This document shows positions 5,799 to 9,660 of a stretch of DNA of 9,660 nt, piece by piece; positions within the stretch are counted from its first letter, which is position 1; every line of letters begins with the position of its first letter. The stretch is from Candidatus Gastranaerophilales bacterium (GTDB taxonomy: Bacteria > Cyanobacteriota > Vampirovibrionia > Gastranaerophilales > Gastranaerophilaceae). The DNA lies in the NCBI GenBank assembly GCA_900772035.1, contig CAAGQE010000289.1:1-9660 (forward strand). Direction: 5' to 3'. The notes below the pieces were generated by a model, which had not been told where the DNA came from, did no database searches, and saw only the letters and a program-made list of their open reading frames with translations. A program made the translations under genes and the position numbers.

Positions 5799-7778
5799 AT
5801 GGAAGAACAAAATGCTCAAAACGAATACTATTGCTGCGATTGGGTAAACTCAGGTTTGCATTTTCAACCTTCTCGTTTGGGCTTTTGTTGCTACGGATAT
5901 CAGGAAATCGGTGACCATCCCACAATAATTGACGATTACAACGGGGAATGTATTGATGAATTTATCATTGACGATATCAATGAAATCAAACAAAAATTCA
6001 AAAACGGCAAAATCCCCAAAGGCTGCACCAACTGTGCTTTACTCAAAAAAGCCGATTGGGACGGATTAAAAGAATCTTATTTCGACCATTTTATGATTGG
6101 TCACAGCCACAAATGCAATTCAAAATGCATTTATTGCTACACAAACAATGTTTCGGACGAGGTTAAAAATAAAACTTACGACGCATATTCCGTTCTGGAA
6201 ACACTTTTTGAAGAAGGAAAAGTCAGAGTTTCAAACAGAGCCTGCGCGGTGTTTTTGGGCGGAGAACCAACAATATTCCCCGACTTTGAAGACATTATGA
6301 ATTTGTTTTTGAAAAACGATTTTCCGAACATTGTCATCCACTCCTCGGGGATAAAATACTCAAAATCAGTCGAAAAAGGACTTGAAAAAGGATGCGTAAA
6401 AATCGTAATTTCTCCCGATTCTTCAACAAAAGAAACTTACGAAAAAATCAAGCGTGTACCCTGCTTTGACAAGGTTTGGGAAAACATAAAAGAATACGCA
6501 AAACACGCAAAAACTCCCGATTTGGTAAAGGTCAAATACATCCTCATCCCTGATATCAACGACAGCAAAAGCGAAATCGACAAATGGTTTGAATTGGTCA
6601 TTGACTGCGGAGTAAAATATATCGCGTGCGATGTCGAGCAAAATTGGTATTTTTCAAACGACGAAAAATACAAAAAAAAGATGTACGAAATGGCTGACTA
6701 TATAAAAGAAAAAGCCGAACAATACGGGTTAGATTTGGAATATTACACGGATGCACAAAGAATGCTTGAAGAACGTCAAAAGCCAACAAAATATTTTAGT
6801 TGCGATTTAATTGAACATGGTCTTGATTTTGCACCGAATGCGATAAACTTCTGTTGCAGAACAACAACTGAAGGTGGCGGTTTCAAAAAGCTCATAGACA
6901 ATTACCATGGAGAATTGTTAAATTTAGACGACTTTTTTGCCTTAAAAAGAATGTATCGCAACAAAATGAAATCGGGAGAAGGCATTCCCGAGTGCAAAAA
7001 CTGCATTTACCTTGAAGAAAAAGAATATGACAACGAAGATTACATCTCCAGTATAAACTTTAACCATGGTTTGAACTGCAATTTAAGATGTGTTTATTGC
7101 ACTTTCACACATGGCGAAAAAATAGACGAACCGGAATATGACGTTTACCCTGTCATAAAACAGCTCGCTGATGCCGGAAAATTAAAACAAGGCGGATACA
7201 TCACAATTGCAGGCGGAGAACCTACCATTTACAGAAATTTTGAGCAATTAATGCGACTCTTTATTGATTTAAAAATGAAGCCCATCAGAATTTTAACAAA
7301 TGGAGTAAAATATTCTCCTGCAATCGCAGAAGGACTTGCAAAAAACCAAGCAAACATTATGATTTCTATTGATTCAGGAAGTCCGGAAATGTTTAAATGG
7401 ATAAAAGGGGCTGATTTGTATTATCAAGTTTGGGAAAATATCGGCAAATACCTCAAAGATCAACTAGTCCCTGATTTGGTAAAAACAAAATATATTATTA
7501 TTCCCGAAATTAATGACGATAAAGATGAAATTTTAAAATATTTTGATATGACAGAACGCTATGGCGTTTGCGGAGTAGCTTTTGACATAGAACTTACTTG
7601 GTTTGGTGAAAATAAAGACAATATTCCTCAATCATTATATGACCTCGTTGAATTTACCGTCGAAGAAGCAAAAAGAAGAAACTTAACCTACGACCCGATA
7701 GACAGAGTCGTAACGCTTCTTATGGACATTAAAAAGAAAAAAGATTTAGACGTTTCATTTAGAGGTCACAAGCTCTAA
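5799..7778 (+). CDS. Tandem double radical SAM protein with two N-terminal auxiliary cysteine regions
   Basis: This 659-residue protein consists of two complete radical SAM modules in one chain. Module A (about 1-328) has C13, C30-C31 and CTNC (C76, C79), then CNSKCIYC (C106, C110, C113) and GGEP (154-157). Module B (about 329-659) has C335, C352-C353 and CKNC (C399, C402), then CNLRCVYC (C427, C431, C434) and GGEP (472-475). Spacing matches the 343-residue enzyme upstream almost residue for residue. All cluster cysteines are kept in both halves, so both may be active. Module A is closest to the upstream enzyme; module B has diverged in the barrel (LTNGVKYS for HSSGIKYS; MFKWIKGADLYYQVW for the KETYEKIKR block). 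The ATG lies six bases after the pyrG stop with only a weak ribosome site, so it is probably coupled to pyrG. Substrate and product are unknown; a peptide substrate is an inference. Confidence 0.9.
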   Translation: MEEQNAQNEYYCCDWVNSGLHFQPSRLGFCCYGYQEIGDHPTIIDDYNGECIDEFIIDDINEIKQKFKNGKIPKGCTNCALLKKADWDGLKESYFDHFMIGHSHKCNSKCIYCYTNNVSDEVKNKTYDAYSVLETLFEEGKVRVSNRACAVFLGGEPTIFPDFEDIMNLFLKNDFPNIVIHSSGIKYSKSVEKGLEKGCVKIVISPDSSTKETYEKIKRVPCFDKVWENIKEYAKHAKTPDLVKVKYILIPDINDSKSEIDKWFELVIDCGVKYIACDVEQNWYFSNDEKYKKKMYEMADYIKEKAEQYGLDLEYYTDAQRMLEERQKPTKYFSCDLIEHGLDFAPNAINFCCRTTTEGGGFKKLIDNYHGELLNLDDFFALKRMYRNKMKSGEGIPECKNCIYLEEKEYDNEDYISSINFNHGLNCNLRCVYCTFTHGEKIDEPEYDVYPVIKQLADAGKLKQGGYITIAGGEPTIYRNFEQLMRLFIDLKMKPIRILTNGVKYSPAIAEGLAKNQANIMISIDSGSPEMFKWIKGADLYYQVWENIGKYLKDQLVPDLVKTKYIIIPEINDDKDEILKYFDMTERYGVCGVAFDIELTWFGENKDNIPQSLYDLVEFTVEEAKRRNLTYDPIDRVVTLLMDIKKKKDLDVSFRGHKL

Positions 7779-7815
7779 TTGTTAAATAAATTAACCTTGT
7801 TAATAAATGCTAAAG

Positions 7816-7845
7816 GCATGGTTCATGTTCTTTGACAAGCATGGT
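7816..7845 (+). repeat. Direct repeat GCATGGT around the tdk -35 box
   Basis: GCATGGT occurs at 7816-7822 and again at 7839-7845, 23 bases apart (about two helical turns), on either side of the TTGACA box. The position would suit a repressor or activator site, but a seven-base repeat may be chance. Confidence 0.35.
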
Positions 7846-7860
7846 GCGTTGTTCTAAAAT
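7832..7860 (+). promoter_or_regulatory. Strong sigma-70-type promoter of tdk
   Basis: A consensus TTGACA (7832-7837), an ideal 17-base spacer and TAAAAT (7855-7860). Transcription should begin near 7867, giving a leader of about 58 bases. The long in-frame TTG start of the downstream reading frame overlaps this -35 box and can be discarded. The gap from 7779 to 7924 otherwise holds only an AT-rich inverted repeat (GTTAA-N5-TTAAC, 7781-7795). Confidence 0.75.
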
Positions 7861-7914
7861 TGATAAAAAGGAAGGAAGTTTAGGAGTTCGGCAAGTGTCG
7901 ATCTTCAGACATAT

Positions 7915-7919
7915 AGGGA
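7915..7919 (+). promoter_or_regulatory. Shine-Dalgarno site fixing the tdk start
   Basis: AGGGA lies five bases before ATG 7925, directly ahead of the conserved N-terminus of thymidine kinase (GYRFELITGPMSCGKT). It rules out the 31-codon upstream extension. Confidence 0.7.
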
Positions 7920-7924
7920 TTAAA

Positions 7925-8539
7925 ATGGGATACAGATTTGAACTCATAACAGGTCCTATGAGCTGCGGAAAAACAGAAGAATTGCTCAGAAGGATAAGAA
8001 GACTTATTATTGCGAAAAAGAACGTTAAAGTTATCTCTCCCGCAATTGATACAAGAGAAAAAGGTGCTTTTATAAAATCAAGAAACGGCTTATCTTTAGA
8101 TACAATTAAGGTTAAAAACTCATTTGCGATTTTGGATGAAATCGAAGAAAAAGATGACGTTATTGCGATAGATGAAATGCAATTCTTTGATGACGGAATC
8201 ATCGACGTTGTAAAAGAATTAATGGCAATGGGAAAAAGAATTATCGGAACAGGCTTAGACCTTGACTTTAAAGGCGACCCGTTCGGACCTATGCCGCAAT
8301 TGTTGGCTTACGCGGACAAAGTAGACAAACTCACCGCAATTTGTATGAAATGCGGAAGCGAATACGCGGTAAGAACTCAACGTTTAATCAACGGCAAGCC
8401 CGCCGACAAAAATTCACCGCTTATTATGATAGGCGCAGATGAAACTTACGAAGCGAGATGCCTTAATTGTTGGGAAGTTCGAGATGAGAAAAAAGAACGT
8501 GCAGCAAGAAAACTTTCTGTACTGACCGTTTCCAAATAA
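7925..8539 (+). CDS. tdk: Thymidine kinase (type II, zinc-binding)
   Basis: Thymidine kinase phosphorylates thymidine with ATP to dTMP in the pyrimidine salvage pathway. The 204 residues match the bacterial type II enzyme. Visible features, in order: P-loop GPMSCGKT (10-17; most family members have SGKT, so Cys replaces a small residue before Gly-Lys), SRNG (52-55), DEMQFF (83-88) with the catalytic Glu84, GLDLDFKGDPFGPMP (110-124), and a structural zinc site formed by C140/C143 (CMKC) and C179/C182 (CLNC). The thymidine-binding lasso region lies before ETYEARC. The gene is monocistronic, with its own strong promoter and a terminator whose A tract overlaps the stop codon. It sits near pyrG, but no shared regulation is evident. 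Confidence 0.97.
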   Translation: MGYRFELITGPMSCGKTEELLRRIRRLIIAKKNVKVISPAIDTREKGAFIKSRNGLSLDTIKVKNSFAILDEIEEKDDVIAIDEMQFFDDGIIDVVKELMAMGKRIIGTGLDLDFKGDPFGPMPQLLAYADKVDKLTAICMKCGSEYAVRTQRLINGKPADKNSPLIMIGADETYEARCLNCWEVRDEKKERAARKLSVLTVSK

Positions 8540-8570
8540 AAAAAGGTGAGATTAAAATCTCACCTTTTTT
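8539..8570. terminator. Bidirectional intrinsic terminator between tdk and pepA
   Basis: GGTGAGAT (8545-8552) pairs with ATCTCACC (8557-8564) around a four-base loop. The flanking A6 and T6 runs extend the stem to 14 pairs and give a U tract in either direction. It closes tdk on the + strand and the convergent aminopeptidase gene on the - strand, whose stop is 20 bases beyond. Confidence 0.9.
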
Positions 8571-8589
8571 ATTGCTTTTATTTTGTTGT

Positions 8590-9660
8590 TTATTCGGATT
8601 TATCATTAACGATGTAGTTAAGCAATGTTCTGATACCCACGCCTGTTGCGCCTTTCGGATTTTCAAGAACAGGCTTGTCCAAAAATGCCGTGCCTGCAAT
8701 ATCAATGTGAGCCCACGGTGTTTCATCCTGAACGAAGTTTTTGAGGAACAAAGCAGCCGTCGTTGTGCCGCCTCCTCTTGCGCCCGAGTTTTTCATATCG
8801 GCAATATCGCTTTTCAAACTTTCAAAGTATTCGGGGTACATAGGCATTTGCCAGAGTCTTTCACCGCTTTCTTTACCGCATTTGATAAGTTTTTTAACCA
8901 AATCATCGTTGTTGCCCATAATACCTGAAGCAACGCTTCCGAGAGCAACCATACAAGCACCCGTCAAAGTCGCAATGTCGATAACAACATCAGGTTTGAG
9001 TTGTTGCGCGTAGCAAAGTGCATCTGCCAAGGTCAATCTGCCTTCCGCGTCGGTGTGGTCAATTTCAATGGTTTTGCCGTTCATTGCGGTCAAAATGTCG
9101 CCTTGTTTGTAAGCAGAACCGCTCGGCATATTTTCACATGCAGCAACCAATGCGTGAACTTCTACATCGGGTTTGAATTTTTTGATATTTCTCATAATCG
9201 AAATAACCGCTGCCGCACCCGACATATCGTCTTTCATTGTAAGCATTGACGTTGCGGGTTTAACGTCCAATCCGCCCGCGTCAAACGTAATACCTTTTCC
9301 GATAATAACAATTCTTTTTCTTGCTTTTCTCGGAATGTATTCCATGTGAATAAATCTCGGAGAATGAACGCTGCCTTGCGAAACCGCCGAGAATGCGCCC
9401 ATTTGCATGTGGTCGATATCGACTTTTTCATAGACCTTAACTTCGGTCAAATCAAGATTTTCCGCAATTTCTGCAAGATGAGAAGGAGTAATATTTTGAG
9501 CAGGCTCCATAATCAAATCTCTTGCGTAATTAACGGTATCGCCGACTAACAAGCCTCTTTCAAAGCCTTCTTGCGCTTTTTCAAAGTTTTTCTTATCAAT
9601 TTCCGCAATAGTAAACGTTTTAACTTTTTGTTTTGCATCCGATTTGTACTTGTCAAAAGC
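8590..9660 (-). CDS. pepA: Leucyl aminopeptidase (peptidase family M17), N-terminus cut by window
   Basis: This is a cytosolic dinuclear-metal aminopeptidase that releases N-terminal residues from peptides. The frame is open to the window edge, so the N-terminal macro-like domain is only partly present; 356 residues are visible, about the last three quarters of a typical 480-500. Metal and catalytic motifs are clear: GKGITFDAGGLDVKP (metal Lys and Asp), MKDDMSGAA (Asp), and TDAEGRLTLADAL with Asp, Glu and the catalytic Arg. ENMPSGSAYKQGD and the ending GATGVGIRTLLNYI also fit. The family signature NTDAEGRL reads HTDAEGRL here (His codon at 9055-9057); Asn is the usual residue but is not itself a metal ligand. 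The gene converges on tdk with a shared terminator. In-frame TTG 9552 is not the start, since conserved sequence (FERGLLVGD) continues upstream. Confidence 0.96.
   Translation of the reverse strand, partial: AFDKYKSDAKQKVKTFTIAEIDKKNFEKAQEGFERGLLVGDTVNYARDLIMEPAQNITPSHLAEIAENLDLTEVKVYEKVDIDHMQMGAFSAVSQGSVHSPRFIHMEYIPRKARKRIVIIGKGITFDAGGLDVKPATSMLTMKDDMSGAAAVISIMRNIKKFKPDVEVHALVAACENMPSGSAYKQGDILTAMNGKTIEIDHTDAEGRLTLADALCYAQQLKPDVVIDIATLTGACMVALGSVASGIMGNNDDLVKKLIKCGKESGERLWQMPMYPEYFESLKSDIADMKNSGARGGGTTTAALFLKNFVQDETPWAHIDIAGTAFLDKPVLENPKGATGVGIRTLLNYIVNDKSE

Noticed and set aside
7781..7795. AT-rich hairpin GTTAA-N5-TTAAC as terminator of the double radical SAM gene
   Set aside because: It has only five pairs, with a single G-C pair and no T tract, so is too weak to call a terminator.
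7832..7924. 31-codon N-terminal extension of thymidine kinase
   Set aside because: It overlaps a near-consensus promoter; family homology begins at ATG 7925, which has its own ribosome site.
8572..9249. Several + strand open frames across the aminopeptidase region
   Set aside because: They are shadows of the convergent aminopeptidase gene, whose conserved M17 motifs fix the - strand frame.

Overview
The window is a compact bacterial chromosome segment of low to moderate GC (roughly 40% by eye). Seven clear genes lie on the + strand, plus one short repeat-protein gene, and one gene lies on the - strand; both end genes are cut by the window edges. The housekeeping genes are ordinary bacterial ones: der, plsY, gatC, pyrG, tdk and a leucyl aminopeptidase. 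gatC sits apart from gatA and gatB. The code is standard, most stops are TAA, and promoters look sigma-70-like. Lineage cannot be fixed from the window. An uncultured anaerobic gut-type bacterium (for example the Gastranaerophilales/Melainabacteria group, where gat genes are dispersed) is only a guess.

Layout. (1) 1-2093: a tightly coupled operon of der (5' truncated), plsY and a small four-helix membrane protein; both junctions are one-base TAATG overlaps. (2) 2094-2720: an intergenic regulatory region, then a 117-residue low-complexity protein. It has a Gly/Ser-rich N-terminus, an Asn tract, seven copies of a ten-residue unit (consensus GESAGSLAFx) and a Ser-rich tail, and is followed by a strong intrinsic terminator. 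(3) 2722-3804: its own promoter and a 343-residue radical SAM enzyme with an N-terminal auxiliary cysteine region. (4) 3809-7778: a promoter and the operon gatC - pyrG - tandem radical SAM protein. The last gene encodes 659 residues, made of two complete copies of the same radical SAM architecture. (5) 7779-8570: a promoter, thymidine kinase and a bidirectional terminator. (6) 8590-9660: a convergent M17 leucyl aminopeptidase, cut at its N-terminus.

The point of interest is the pairing of the repeat protein with two radical SAM genes that carry three related catalytic modules. All three modules have the same spacing C-x16-CC-x44/45-CxxC ahead of the CxxxCxxC cluster motif. The repeats keep their amino acids while their codons differ, so the peptide is under selection. 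A multi-core ribosomally synthesised, radical-SAM-modified peptide (RiPP) system is a reasonable hypothesis. It rests on adjacency and sequence character only; neither substrate nor product can be read from the DNA, and the enzymes might instead serve another pathway.
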